Assembly (NCBI GenBank): GCA_019614645.1 | Contig: JABWDB010000013.1 | Span: 2,904,501-2,968,500, forward strand | Length of the DNA: 64,000 nucleotides | Direction: 5' to 3' | From: Stratiolaelaps scimitus | Lineage: Eukaryota; Arthropoda; Arachnida; Mesostigmata; Laelapidae | Shown: positions 1 through 15,805 of the stretch, piece by piece | Layout of the letters: each line of letters starts with the position of its first letter | How positions within the stretch are numbered: the stretch's first letter is position 1 | Translations under genes and position numbers: made by a program | Notes under the pieces: model-generated | Database searches by the model: none | What the model was told of the DNA's origin: nothing | The model's input: only the letters and a program-made list of their open reading frames with translations

Positions 1-65
1 TTTATTAACGGCTAACTCTAATTAGGTAATAATAGACGACTTCGTAATTATGTCCATAAATAAAC

Positions 66-284
66 AACTCGCAAGTTTTGCCCAATAGTTCAACGAACGA
101 TTTTCATCGGGGCGTAACGAAAGCATCCGATATGAGTGCTTATAATGCGAACTCAGTAAATGTTGTTCATCATCAGGTAAGTCTATTCAGGGTCAATGAT
201 GCCAACAACTTGCAAGGGAACACGAATACAAACGCTGTGGTCAATATATGCTTAAAACCGCTCCCTCATATGGTATTGCTATGA
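66..284 (+). other. Possible terminal coding exon at left edge (weak)
   Basis: An Asn/Ser-rich open frame runs from about 75 to a stop at 282-284, and a strong donor-like CAG|GTAAGT lies inside it at 176/177. It could be an internal exon ending at 176 or a last exon ending at 284 of a gene entering from the left. No domain is recognisable, and the frame is short enough to be chance. The rest of 285-808 is AT-rich spacer; a minus-strand AATAAA (385-390 on the plus strand reads TTTATT) may be the DDX41 poly(A) signal. Confidence 0.15.
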
Positions 285-808
285 AGATATTGTGATGTTC
301 GAGCAGATGCTTTATAATGCTACAGGTTGCCACAAAGTAACGAACAGATAAAACCGATTTACCAATACCAATAATAGCATGTAATTTATTCTTCATTTAT
401 ATTCGCTATATATATATACATATATATATGTACAATGTCATAATATAGTTCATTCTATTAGACATACTACGAATGTCATTTCATTTTACAGTGTTCTATT
501 TACGTTAGTTGTATATTACAATCTTAGTACACGATGTGTTACAAGAGTAAAGAAAAAAATCAAATTCACCAATCGTATTTTTAGCAGCGGGTCTACCAAC
601 ACGCTACAACTATCCAATCGCGCAGATTTTCTCTGCGTGAACAATACAGAAAATAAAGAAATGAACCGATAACAAAGAACCGGAAGTAACACACTGGGTT
701 CTATTGTCCAGCCAATATATGAAGCTCCATGCGAGGCCCGAGCAGAGGGCAGCGATGCCCCGTCGGCCGCCGTTGGAGAAACCACGAGAGATCGCCTGGT
801 CGCTCTGT

Positions 809-3869
<3,061 letters not shown>

Positions 3870-6695
3870 CATTTGGTCGATTGTCGTGCTGCCCCCCGTA
3901 CGTGTAGGGCTGATGGCTGTACGGCCGTTGAGGAGGCATCTGACTGTTATAGGGGACATGGCTCGGAACATGCTCACTTGCCGCGGTTCCGTATTGACCA
4001 CCCCCATTAGACAATGTCGATGTCGGCGGTCTGTATCGGGAGGTGAAGCTAGACGAGCTCCCGTAATCACCCGGAGGTCGATGTGGACCACCCACGGCTG
4101 GCTGATGATACATTCCGTGAGGGTGACTCGCCATAGGCCGATAACGATCCGGTTGAAAATAGTGTGGGGGTCCCAATGGTGGGGCCGGAGCTAGCACAGG
4201 CGACGGCTTACTGATGTCCTGAGGGATTCGGTTATCCATATAGTACGGTCTGTTCGTTGCTCCAAACACCGGCGTACGGCTGGGCGGATATGGACCGGGA
4301 TAGCGATGCGGTGGGCTTACTTGATTGCCAACAAGTGGATCACCGGGGGGTCGAGAACCTCCAAGAGAATCCCCAGGTCTATAGTCATTCGGATGGCGTT
4401 CACGGCCTGTAAGCGTCGGCGTGCGAGAAAAGTGTTAGAGAGATTATGCATTTTTGTAAATGATGTCAAACCAGTAACAATACACAACCTAATTTGTGTA
4501 AGCGTTTAGCAAATCGGCAAGATGATCTGTGCATACTAGCTAACCAGTTACAGTCATTTTATTCGACGTGATGATTCTTGCTGTGAATCTTGAGAAGACT
4601 CAAGAATACCCTTAGTTTTTTTAATTACTGCATTGCTCACAACAGAATTGTATCTCATTTAACGGCGCGAGCCGTGTGTCCCCAATGTAGCGTAACAGGC
4701 CAGCGAAATAATTTATGCGACTACACATCACTGTGAATTGCGCCGTTCAGCATTACGCAATTCGAGCCTCACAGAAGAGCCATGTAACTTGACCTTGTTA
4801 TCTGACGTTTATATATTTTACGTTACATATGACTGGCATTCTACGGGCCGGTACTCAGCGAGCACTTAACGATAGGAATAAGTGTTCAAGGGAAGGCCAT
4901 TCGAATTGTAACACTGTTGGCCATTTATAAGCTGACACTTTTGATTGCGTTGGTTCAACGCCGGCCTGTTGACACCATAGGAAAGTGTCCGGCTCCAACT
5001 CTACAGGACACATGCAGCCTTGTACTTGCAAACTTGTCAATTAAATTATTATTATTATTATTAATCCTAGTAGCATCGTAATCGATTGAGTCATTGCACT
5101 TGTTCTTTATAAAGTTAGTTAGTTAGTTAATAGTCTCGTCTAGTCGACGTTTCCTTACAGGTTTCATTTACGCAGCACCGCGAGTCGACTTTGTACTTGA
5201 TTCTTTGAGCAAACGATCACAAAGCATAGCGCACCATGTTTTGTATTTATTGTCAGTGACAAACCCGCTAGGAAGTCAACAATCCAGATGAGGTCCCTCT
5301 CTCTTTCTGTCGATCGTTCTTGCTTACATTATCGTAACTATTCATTTAGTGCAAACCTATCAGATCAGAGTGATCGATCTTTGCCCAGACCCAAAGGGCA
5401 TCATACCTTGGAAGGGATCAGGGGCACTCATGTAGCTTGCGGAAACGGGTATATACGATGGGTTTCGTTGCTGATGGTAGGGTGCTGGCTGCGTCCCATG
5501 ATTATAAGAAGAAGGCGGTTGACGCAGATCGGGATATCGTGCGAACATGGGCCCCGTATGGGGTCGCATAAGTCTGTACGGGTCGACTGGGCCATGAGGA
5601 AAATCGTGATGATTAGGAGGATGATGATGATGAACAAGAGGAACGCGAAGGTCCATGGGATGAATTGAACTGCTAGGATGTGCCCGCTGGTCGCCTGGGT
5701 GGTTTGGGTACAGCGGCTCGGGTCGGAATGGAGACGTACCGCCACGCTGGCCGAACGGACTACTCGTAGGGTAGTACTGGTGACTGCAAATCGACGGTTT
5801 GTTAATAATGGAATAGATAGCCTGAGCGGTAATGATAATAACAATGAGTAAAATGTTGTATCGTAATTTCTGGGATCTCTCGCTCAAATAGTGTACGCAC
5901 TTTTTATATAGGTCATTCTTGACCTCATCCTGCCGAAGAGGGTCCGTTTTTGCTAAATCCTTCTCCTTGGTCGCGTCGATCTTACTGCTACTGCTTTCAT
6001 CCGATCTACCCGCTGCTCGTCGGAACCTCCTCAGAGATTTTGCTGATCGACCCATATAGTCCTCAAACATAGCAGATCTGAGATGGCTGCCCAAATGGGT
6101 GATCAGCTGATGCGATGCTGTGTGCAATTCCTGGGGCTAAGTGTATCGAGAAGGAGTGACAAGTAAGAATCCAGCCGGCATTAGGTCACAAAGACGTAGA
6201 CTGAACGAACCATTGTTACAGGTAATACAAAGAATGAAAATAATGGACATTTTATAGAAAAACAATAAACTGATGGAAATTTTATAGAAAAACAATAAAC
6301 TGATGGACATTTTATAGAAAAACAATAAAATGATGGATATTTTATAGAAAAACAATAAAATGATGGATATTTTATAGAAAAACAATAAAATGATGGAAAT
6401 TGGGTCGAGTAACGTATCGCGTACACACCTGCATTCCCCAGAGGTAGAGAACATGCCGTAGGGCCATAGCTGATTGACCCTGAGCTCCTAACAGTGTCAT
6501 GAGTAATGATTGATCGATGCAGAAGGGACATACGGCGATATTGCCCTCAGAATGGCGCATTGTTCGATAGAGGTCAATACCGAACTGGTTTGCTGAGAAG
6601 GCTAGCTTCCGCATTCCAAATGACAGGGGAACGGCTTGGCCGAGCGAAGGCGGCAACAGTATCGACGCTAGAAGCAGGTATAAGGTTGGTCGCAT
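3870..6695 (-). CDS. Secreted serpin-like N-terminus fused to Pro/His-rich tail (spliced; last exon unresolved)
   Basis: Exon model on the minus strand: 6695-6429, 6130-5901, 5783-5407, 4406-3870. Junction phases 0, 2 and 1 all match, giving 470 codons, with a donor (G|GTGAGT) leading to an unresolved final exon. Exon 1 starts at ATG 6695 with a signal peptide (MRPTLYLLLASILLPPSLGQ). It then has serpin helix A/B and the strand-6B region: FSANQFGIDLYRTM, EGNIAVCPF, LLMTLLGAQGQSAMALRHVL. Exon 2 continues as serpin (HTASHQLITHLGSHL) and then becomes Lys/Arg/Ser-rich. Exons 3 and 4 are low-complexity Pro/His/Tyr/Gly (for example HHHHPPNHHDFPHGP). The rest of the serpin fold, including breach/shutter segments and the reactive-centre loop, is not seen, so inhibitor activity is unlikely. 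It could be a decayed serpin that gained a disordered tail, or a mis-joined model; exon phases favour one transcript. Secretion is inferred from the signal peptide. Confidence 0.65.
5784..5900 (-). other. Intron 2 of serpin-like gene: 117 bp, stop-free, in frame
   Basis: On the minus strand this opens with GTGCGT at 5900, has a branch-site-like TATTAAC and ends TTTGCAG at 5784. It is exactly 39 codons and has no stop in the host frame, so exons 2 and 3 read straight through it. The retained version would add a hydrophobic run (NILLIVIIITAQAIYSII) long enough to span a membrane. Confidence 0.5.
6242..6400. repeat. 30-bp minisatellite, about five copies, inside intron 1 of serpin-like gene
   Basis: A 30-base unit built on TTTTATAGAAAAACAATAAA plus a TGATGGAYAT segment repeats about 5.3 times with one or two substitutions per copy. 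It fills more than half of the 298-bp intron 6131-6428. Because 30 is a multiple of three it creates artificial open frames on the minus strand (repeated ILLFFYK), which I do not treat as coding. Confidence 0.95.
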
Positions 6696-9600
6696 CTGGG
6701 AAGGGAGACGATACGATACATTTAGACCTAAATGGTAGATACCTTTTGTTATTAGTATTATTATTATTATTATTATGATAATTATTATATAGCAGCTGCA
6801 CTTGCGGCTGGCCTACAGGTAATACTATAACTTGCCTCTAGAACGCCGAGTTCTAGCAGCAGGATTGGTTTCCTTCCATCATTCCATGTTAATGATTGGG
6901 ACCACGTTGAAACAGAGAAAAATCTTGAAGCAGCCAACAAATTCGTCTATAAAAATATGACTACGATCCGCAAAAGTTACGTGGACGAGTAGATGTAAAC
7001 TTGTCACCTAGTCGACACGGGAGGTCGTCATTAGGTCAGAAATAGCAATCTGTAACCCTTGTGTCTGGATATGTCTCTATCTATGGTTTCATGTTAGTTG
7101 GTATTCACGTTAGACAAGAGAAAGGTCGCCATTCATCAACATTTGGCTTCCTATAGAAATTTATAGATGGAGAACATAGTTCTCTAATATGGTGGTGCGC
7201 AAATTAATCCCCTCTGTCAAGACGTTGGAACTTCGACGTTGCCGCTGTTTTGTTGAGAGGACTCTCAGCTGTTGTTCTATATGGCAGGCCTCAGAACTTA
7301 GTCTTTGCGTAACATTACGTGCAATGAATGATGCTCGCATTCTGAGAACGGCACTGCACCCTAAGTATGCACTGGTTGTCCTGAGGCAACGCTTAACCTG
7401 TCGAAAGATAGAAGTCGCTTGCTGCTGATATCCTGTGGCAACAAATTGCGTATAAAAGTATATAGCTCGAAAAGCGTCAGGTCCAGTTTTTTTCTTTGCC
7501 AGACGCATTTATGTGCCGTGACATGCTGTATCTCGGAGCTCGGAAAGCGATATCTACTTGTGACTTCGTTCCAGCCAGAGATTTAGCCATTCACGACGTC
7601 TAATGTACCGACAAGTTACTACATAGAGCCATCGTCGTCCACGTTGCGCTGGAGGGGGTTCTCTCTTGTTCGGCTAAGTCGCTGGCCTTAACACGTTCCG
7701 ATTGCCATTTACTTAGAGCGGTGCAAAACATATTTGTAGGAACGGAGCTCTCGACCGCTCACGAGGACCGATAATGGACCTTCGACACTTTTGACTCGAA
7801 GGAGCCACAATTCTATCGCGAGAGGATCTCCAGATTGGCCTGACGAATGTCGAGAGCTCATACATTTTGGTGGCAATTACTTCGATGATTGACGACATCC
7901 TTTTCTTTTTCGGCGATTGAGGATTGATTGTTTTTGGAATGTTTTAAAATGCATTCGCACAGCATACATCCACCATTTCTGCCTCAAGGATCCGCCAGAA
8001 ACGATTAGGAATTAGTCTCTGTTTTATGCTGCGAATGTGTGTTATGTTTAATTAGTCTCTGCTCCACTAACATTATTTGTTACACTCTTTATTTTTGGAA
8101 CAGCGGGCAAGTTATGCTTGTGTGTATGTGTGTGCATTTTGTTAGGGGTACTGTGTTTGCTAATGAATCCTACAGACTCAATGAGCATTTTCATATTTTA
8201 CATTGCATAGTACACACACCTTGAACGTTCGTTTGTTGAAGTCCGTTATCAGAGGCCGCCAGGGTGCGTATCAATAATTATCTCGTAAAAGATGTCAAAA
8301 CAGTATGTCAAATGGTTTAGTAAATATTCAATAAATATTCGCCACTATCACAGCACGACAACGTACGGTCACTTCCACGAGAACGTATCCGCCTACTCGA
8401 TACCACCAGCTAGTTAGTTAGTAATTATCACTTCGTTGCGGACCTCTTCTTCACACATTGTTTTTCGCACAAGTTTCATTTTGGATCAGCTTGTCTCTGA
8501 TTGTCGATCGAGCTTTGATAAGATTTTGTATCAACTGGCCACATCACATAAAGCCGACAGTACTACACGGCTAAATATGTTGTCGTATCTCTAAACAGAG
8601 TTAGCACTATATGTAGCAATCATTACAAATGAATCCGGACGCAGCCCATCTGAGAGTATCCGATTGTATCCGGTAGTCTTAAAAGGTATCTTTACGGCGA
8701 CACCATGCCTCGTTCAAGCAGCACACTTCAACCGGACCCAAATTGCCAGTCGCTAACTTCAGAGCACACCTTATATTATATCTGCTCCTATCAGACAAAT
8801 GAAACAGTTAATCGTAGCGTTCGAATCCATCTGCTGGCTGGGGAGCTCACTGAAGCTCTAGCTAACTTATCCAGGGAGAGGGCTCACCAGCGCTGCTTTT
8901 TTCAATGAGCTGGTAAGAGCCTTCTCCGCGCGATCGACGGCCTCGGCCCACTGCGTGGTGCATAGCTGCCATAATATCTCGCTTCATTATCCACCTCTCC
9001 TAGATTTTACATGTTATTAATGTAATTGCATCAAAATTTAACACATAATTAGAACAGCCAACCAAAACGTACGCAACGCAGATATGGGTGTTGACCATTT
9101 CATTGTCATATTGCTGTGCATGACGTTTGGGGTGATATCACCATGTGAAACTATCGTATCCATATTATCTGAGAAAATACGATAAATTTTGTTTGTGTTT
9201 TTCAAAATTGGAGGATGACCCACATAGAATCGAGGTCAAATTGACTTTACACTTTTACGTATAAACATCGCGGAACACTCCGTAGAAACTTACACAGAGG
9301 AAAGCTTACTCGTCATATTATGCCCATTCGACGCAGTTCTCATAATCGTGTGTGTGTGTGTGTAAATGATAAGCGCCAGTACTAACCAGCTTAGCGTAAA
9401 TAGAAGCTTGCGCGTGGGGTTTTAAACACAGTTTCAGTTGTAGTCCTGCCTGTCAAAAATTAACAAACAAAGCTATTGGAGACCGCCAAAAACGAGCGCG
9501 TCAAACTTGCTGCCCCTTATAGCATAGAGACTCATGTCGTTGCCGCCGCTCTGGCTGCTTTCCAGTGTGACCTAGCGATGCGACAGTACAATCAACAAGG

Positions 9601-12600
9601 ATAATGCCTCGAAATAAACTAAAAATTAGTGTCAGCCGCCGCCGCCGCCACCGCCACCGCCTCCACCAGAACCACAACCGTCACCGGCAAAGTGAATTGA
9701 AGGCGGGGTTACCATCGGGGCACAATTGAGTCCAGCGGAACCTCATCGCCGCGGCCGTCAAGCCCTCGCTGAGCAGCGCGGAGCAATCGGCACCAGTGGC
9801 CGAGTAACAACGCTAAACAGCGGTTGGCATTGAGGCGAGGTTCAGTTGGGGTCGCGTTTCCGCCCGGCCGGTGGATCCGGCGACCAGCCAGTTCGGCAGC
9901 ATCCAAATCATGATCATTACGCTTATTCCTGCTGGTAGTGCTGCCGCCATTACGATGATGACGATGACAATTATTATTGTTATGTTGTTACTCTTAGTAT
10001 AGTGGAGTCGAGAGGAGTAGAAAGAGAGAAAGATAGTTGGAGCTCTCTGGCACGCGCCATTGAGATCGTCACCGCTACAGATGACCGTTAGCGCTTGACC
10101 GACTGAAGATCACAAAGCAACGTCGAACCTGCTACAACAGACTGACCGTAATTAGAGGGGAAATTGCACGAAGAGAGTCGTTGTTGTTATTAGTTAGATA
10201 ATAATAATATGGAGGAAGGAAACAATACAAAAAAACGATGTCATTCGGTAGAAGACGACTTTTGGCTTAGTCCCATGATTTGTGCGTTATCGGTTATTGG
10301 AACACGGACTATTTGATATCTCGTATGAGTCTAATAGGAGAATACCCTTATCCTATAGTCATCTTTATTAATTGTCATTAAGAGAGAACGTATCGATATC
10401 GCCCACATTAGGCAGTGCTGTATCATCTCTTAGAACTGTTAGAAAAAAATCATTATTATTATTAAATTATAAATTAATATATTACTGTTATTAAACTGCT
10501 ACCATCTATTACATCTGTTTGCGCTTTTTCCCTTCGAGGGGTTACCGGGAAATGCCTAACGCAGACATCTAATGTACATTATTTGGAGCGGCAGCCGTGG
10601 GGCTCACATCCACTTCAAAAACTTTTTCGGGCTGACTCTCAGCCAACATTTAACGTCCACGGTACCGCTTTCGCATTGCTTCGTAAGACGGACCTACGTG
10701 TCTCCCCCGATTGCGAGCTCACATCCACTAAAAACTAGTTATCTGCACGAACGGGTTTCAGATCGTTCTTCCTGATTCAGCAGCATCCATAGTGTTAGCA
10801 CTTCACGCTATAAACAAGACATAACACGAACTGTTTCGCGGATCTTCTAAGGTCAACGTCAAGGATCAACGTGCATAGGTGCTTGACAATGATTCTGGGT
10901 TTAGTCAGTAAGAGTCTGACACTACCAGGCAAATACCTCAGTGTGAGGCCTGGTGTCCATGAAGGATTTACCTTTAACCTCTTAACAAAAAACAAAGAAG
11001 GTGCATGACAGTGATATTAGGCGTTCTAAACGTTTGCTTGTTTTGCCGCCGTCATCATCAATTTGCTAATTATCACGTTCAACCGTTAATCTATGCGATT
11101 TATGGAACTCATACCGACATAGAACGTACTGGTACGGTGCCCAACGTGGCCAACAAACAGTTCCGTTGTTTCGTCTAGCCAAACCGAGAATTATTATTCA
11201 CTTTTTATTTTAAAAATAATCACCTCGCAATCATACCTGATTCTAACTGAACAGTTACGCCGCCCGCATCACACGAATATCTGGGACGATCTGGCCGTTG
11301 TTTTTATTAGTATGTTTATCGCGTGTGAAATTGGTACACTACTTACAATAGTTAATTGTCGCTACAATTGTCTCAGCTGGCAGACATTTATAAGCGCACA
11401 GCTTAATCGTTCGACCATCATCAGCCGACCGGACAATTCAACACAGTGATAACAATATTCAACAAACAACTTCTGCAAAATGGAACGCAACCCAATTCTG
11501 GTTCCGGTTGTGGGCCCGACACAGAAGACGAGTCGACCATAGTGACGCGAACATAAGACAACATCAATGGGCAGAATGGCAAAGCATGCCATCATCGCTG
11601 CTGATGTCCGTTGACATACAGCCATTATTATCCAGGTTACTATTGTATTGTCGGTGGGCATGAACATGTTGTCACTTACACATTTAGAATGAAATTTCTA
11701 CAAGCCGGCCGATAAATATTCACATATATATTTGTATTCGTTGAAGAGCACAACGAATGATGTAATAACTAATAAGAAATAAGATGAGACATAAATAAAC
11801 TAAGGAGAAAAGCCCGTCGCCAAAACAGGAGTCACTTCCATATTCACGGCGTGCAATCTTCACAGTGCTTAAGTTCTCTCATATGTCATGTCACGGCGGC
11901 GGGTGCCGGTGTTAACTTTTCAGCAGTTTTGTCTTTGTTATTTACTTAGGTGTTTATGGATACTCCGCTGACGTTTTGTTTCCACTTGCCTGACATCATT
12001 CACTCCTTAAAATGTATTATATATATATATATATAATCAATTGATTGATGCATTGTCAAAGAATGACGACTTCTTTCGAAACGGTAGATGTGTTTGGTGG
12101 AGAGTAGCTCCGCCGTTTGGTTGATCGTGTGCCGCCGTTGCGGTCGACCACACGCAGAGGTGCGACGTCAGAAAAAAAAGCACCACTTTTCGAAAGATGT
12201 TACTTCGCAAAATAATCTTATGTAATAGACTTCGATTTCGTATTTCAAGTATATTTCAGGCTCATAATAATGACAACAATGCTAATATTATTATTAGTAT
12301 TATTATGTCTTATTATTGTACTACGGCAACATCTCCATACAAGACCAAGATCGTGAAGTACCCTCCAACGTAGTTAACTTGAAGTGTTCCATAGATTGCA
12401 TGCGTAAGCTCCGGCATTAGTCAACGCACCCAGATTAGGTGCAGGATACCTTTTGTCATAAACCTCTCTCGGAGACGCTTTCCTCAGAATCAGGAAGCTC
12501 TTGATAAGTTCAGTTGAATCTTAACCGTGCATAAATTTAGATAAACGCTTGGTTACGTACACGTGCATGTAGAATTAGATGCTGTTAACTCTGAGTCGAG

Positions 12601-13733
12601 CCACTAAAGCACCGAACAACAGAAATTGGTCTGGCCACGACGAAGTACGTGGAAGGAGTTCACGTGAATACTTGGGCAAATATAATCTGCCTAAATCCAA
12701 TAACAGCCTTAAATGTTAAGATACATAATTGAGTTTTATTATTTGTTTTTTTTTTAAAAAAGAACAATAAAAAATATTTTTTAGCAAGGAGTTTGCCGCC
12801 AAGTAGAGTTTGAACCCCACATCGTAGGAACAGAGAGCATTAACAGGGATGGCGAGGGTGGAGCCCCCCTCTGGGAAAGGGTCTCAGCGATCGAACAAAC
12901 TCGCCACACTGACAGTGACAGCAGCAGCTTGCTCGGCGTTTGAGTTCTCCGAGTCGATGACATCATCGTTCTTTGACCTGATCGTATTCGTTCGAAAACG
13001 GTGAAATCTCAGCTACTGAGGCGAGTGCAATACAAACGTGGTGAGATAGACTATTTGTCAATGCAAATACTTGAGTATATTGAATAATTGATCGAGTGAA
13101 TTTGTGATTTAGAAAGGATCATACAATATAGTGGATGCGATTTGTATCTCTCGACTCTGACTGTTATGCTCTGCCCCGTCTCGATGTAACATTGGCATAG
13201 CAATAACCTGAGTAGCAGATAAGTCGAAAGTGCCCATAGATATATGTCAAAAACAATCGGAGACAGCTTCGGTCGAAATCTCGTAGACAAAACGGCTTTA
13301 TGTAGTAATGTAACAATAAAAGCGAGGTCCGTATCGCGCAGTTGTACGTATTTAGAGATTTACAAACGAATTCTGAGCTGTGCACTATTCGGCTTAAAGC
13401 ATCTTATGTCCATAGGAATAAGTATCGGCTCAAGCCACAGAGGTGCTCGTACATCACTCTACACCTAGAATTAGTGTGTTTAACAGCAGCCCGTTCGTCA
13501 ATTGTTTTTGTTCGAATCAAGAAAAATTGTAGTTCGAGCTGCTACTACTAATGGACACCACCATATGATATATATATATATATATTTCGTGTACGAACGG
13601 CTGGCCTTTTATTTCCCAATCTCACGATGAATAAAATTGGATGGCTAACTAACCAGTATTCTCTTCTATTTAGAACGTCTAATTGCCTGTAATTCGTCAT
13701 CACTCACTCGGTGGATCATACACATCGCATAGA
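6696..13733. other. Intergenic region, no supported gene
   Basis: No frame here shows a domain or a consistent splice model. Contents seen: a TTA/TTG-type triplet tract at about 6750-6790; a (TG)n tract at 9346-9363; a GC-rich stretch at about 9530-9910 with (CCG/CCA)n at 9636-9665, which resembles a promoter or 5' leader but leads into no recognised coding exon; a SINE body at 10616-10695; an AT tract near 12017-12034; and an ATT/TTA triplet tract near 12280-12315. A minus-strand frame at 7161-7508 (115 codons) has no recognisable feature. Confidence 0.5.
10616..10695 (-). repeat. SINE body fragment (copy 1)
   Basis: Matches the copies at 24.5, 32.8, 34.0 and 58.2 kb. The core on the plus strand is GGGCTGACTCTCAGCC, a hairpin with 6-bp stem GGCTGA/TCAGCC, followed by a segment around GGTACCGCTTTCGCATTGC and CGTAAGACGGACC. 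In element orientation it reads on the minus strand. No tRNA-like head is visible next to this copy. Confidence 0.75.
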
Positions 13734-13850
13734 ATGACGGCACAAAATGGCAGTGAACAGGGATCAGGGACATTTCTGCAAAACATTTTTGAACCTGGCG
13801 GGGCTTTGCACTCCCTTGTGTCAAGTGATAATCTCGCAATGGCTGAACAG
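13734..13850 (+). CDS. Candidate alternative first coding exon of the small 13.7-17.4 kb gene
   Basis: ATG at 13734 opens 39 codons (MTAQNGSEQG ... LAMAEQ) ending at a donor CAG|GTTGGT, phase 0. This can splice in frame to the exon at 16624. The product with the two shared exons would be 121 residues. A possible acceptor (TTCTATTTAG) lies just upstream, so the region may be an internal exon with an upstream leader. The composition is protein-like, but I see no domain. Ending in MAEQ, the same four residues that begin the other first exon, may be coincidence. The main alternative is that this is not coding. Confidence 0.35.
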
Positions 13851-14156
13851 GTTGGTACAATATTGGAAATGAGGATTTTCTCTTGTTTTATTTCGCAGTG
13901 GAATATTCATGACTAAATACATTCTTCATGCATCAGTGTGAAACACCTCTGACACTGAAGTTCGTCATAAATAGAAAGCTTCCTGCTCGAGTCCCCTTAA
14001 TACAATATAACCCCCCCCCCCAACCGATCTCGGGCCCATGGGCTTGTCGTGAGGCGTTTGGTATATCACTATCTTTATTAAGAAAGTAAGAGTATAGGTC
14101 GTCTGACCATAAACCATTGAGTTGACTCCAATGCTCGCAATACGACTAATAGTTGT

Positions 14157-14215
14157 CGTTCGAGCTGACCCTTAGCTGTTCCTCTATCGGACACGCCTCA
14201 GCTCACGATACGACT
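14157..14215. repeat. Dispersed CAGCTG-rich repeat (copy 1)
   Basis: TTCGAGCTGACCCTTAGCTG followed by TTCCTCTATCGGACA closely matches a segment at about 21975-22025, with a weaker match near 7245-7290. It is a short imperfect repeat family of unknown type. Confidence 0.5.
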
Positions 14216-14339
14216 GGTAGCCTGTAATTGAATAAAGACTCACATCGTTGTCTCGTGCAAACAAACATTTTCCCAAGCCCACCCCCGTCATAATTTCCAG
14301 TGAGATGAAGTTCAGGAACGGAGGGATTAGCTGGGACCG

Positions 14340-14676
14340 GGGCTGAGGCCGACATTGTCCCGAGGAAGGCTATGGCATTGTCCCTCTGCACAGCGAGGGA
14401 GAGGCGTTGCAGAAGGAAAGATCCTGCGCGCTTGTCCCCGGTGGCGCGGAAATAATTCCTAATTATTGTGTGTTTGAATAAATATATTTTGGAGTTCAGG
14501 AACCCTAAACGGCCCCTTAATTGCCAATTTTCTCGACGAAGTCTACCACTACAGGTTGATCTTGGCATCACCGGGGACAAGCTCGCAGGGTCCCTCCTTC
14601 TGCACCACCTTTCCCTCTCTATGAGGCGGAGAGGCAATGCAGAAGGAGGGACATGGCCTCATCCTGACACCCAACA
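14340..14676. repeat. Foldback (long imperfect inverted repeat)
   Basis: The left arm (about 14340-14443) and right arm (about 14569-14676) are imperfect reverse complements. The inner 35 bases (14409-14443 against 14569-14603, sharing CACCGGGGACAAGC) match at all but about four positions, and looser similarity extends outward. The loop is about 125 bases. It could be a MITE-like foldback element; I see no clear target-site duplication and no coding capacity. Confidence 0.7.
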
Positions 14677-15805
14677 GTCCCAAACTGCTTTTATAATCAT
14701 TGTATATTTACATTGTGTTTAACTACAAATAGATTGTTTCATAAAGTGCAGGGATATAATTTCTTAAACAGCTTTTAGTTACCAAACTACACAATTGGGG
14801 GGTAGTGCAACAAATTGTGATTAGAACTCGCCAGATACATCATTCCCTTGAAACACTATAAGCTGATCTTATGCACTGAACGGGGACTTAGGGCTCCGGT
14901 TCGAATCCCACAGGATACATATGGTTTGAAGTAATGGGCAAGTAGTTCCGAACCATGGTTCAAGTAAAAACGCCTCCCGGGATCGGAAATAATTGAAAAA
15001 AGGTCGTTCCCTGCATATGGCATACTCGCTTTAACCAGTGCAGTGACTTCAGGGCGTAATCATGGGTCAATTTGCCAATAGACCGCGACTTACTCCTGTA
15101 TTGAGCAGTGATTTTTTCCACTTTACAAACGTGACGAAAAACACAAACTGTTTTCAGAACAGCTATAGAGCCTCACATATTCAACTAATAACTCCACCAA
15201 AGCTGCTCTTTCTTATGGACACAGGGCTGCAGTAACAATCAGAACTCTACAGCATATCCCAATTTATAACGATATTTCTAGGATAATCACTAATGTACCC
15301 AATTCCGTAGATTCAATACTTTCGATCTCAGAGTACCACAAAGCTCTGTGATGAACCAAATAAATCTAGAACGACAGTTAACCATTGGTGAACGTTCGTT
15401 TTACACATTTATCCCAGCTACAAATCATAAATAATTCATGAAAACGCGACCAAGTCAGAAATGCTACCACAAATATGCCTATTGTCGAACACCAATGGTC
15501 CTGTAGTAAACCAGTGACATAATTTCCGCTACACCGCGATTTCTCTCGGTGGCCCACCCAGCAGAGCAGCGGGGCGAGCGTGTGCCGTGTTTAGAGAAGG
15601 GACACTCCTGTGGTGTATACGGCGCTGCATCGCCGTCAGGTGGAAAGAGTGAGCCTTGGTGAGCTGACGGCCAAGCGAACCTCGACGTCAGCTGACGAAC
15701 GCTTTCGTGCCGATCGCTCTGGGTGCTTGGCTGCCTTTGTTGGTTGCTAAGTTTAGAAAGAAAAACACCTAAGTGAAGAAAAGTGCTACCTGCCGGTAAC
15801 TAAAG

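Noticed and set aside
6137..6454. Minus-strand frames with repeated ILLFFYK
   Set aside because: Produced by the 30-bp minisatellite, whose period is a multiple of three.
14880..14925. B-box-like GGTTCGAATCCC suggesting a tRNA gene
   Set aside because: The T-stem does not pair and no A box or acceptor stem fits; at best a tRNA or SINE fragment.
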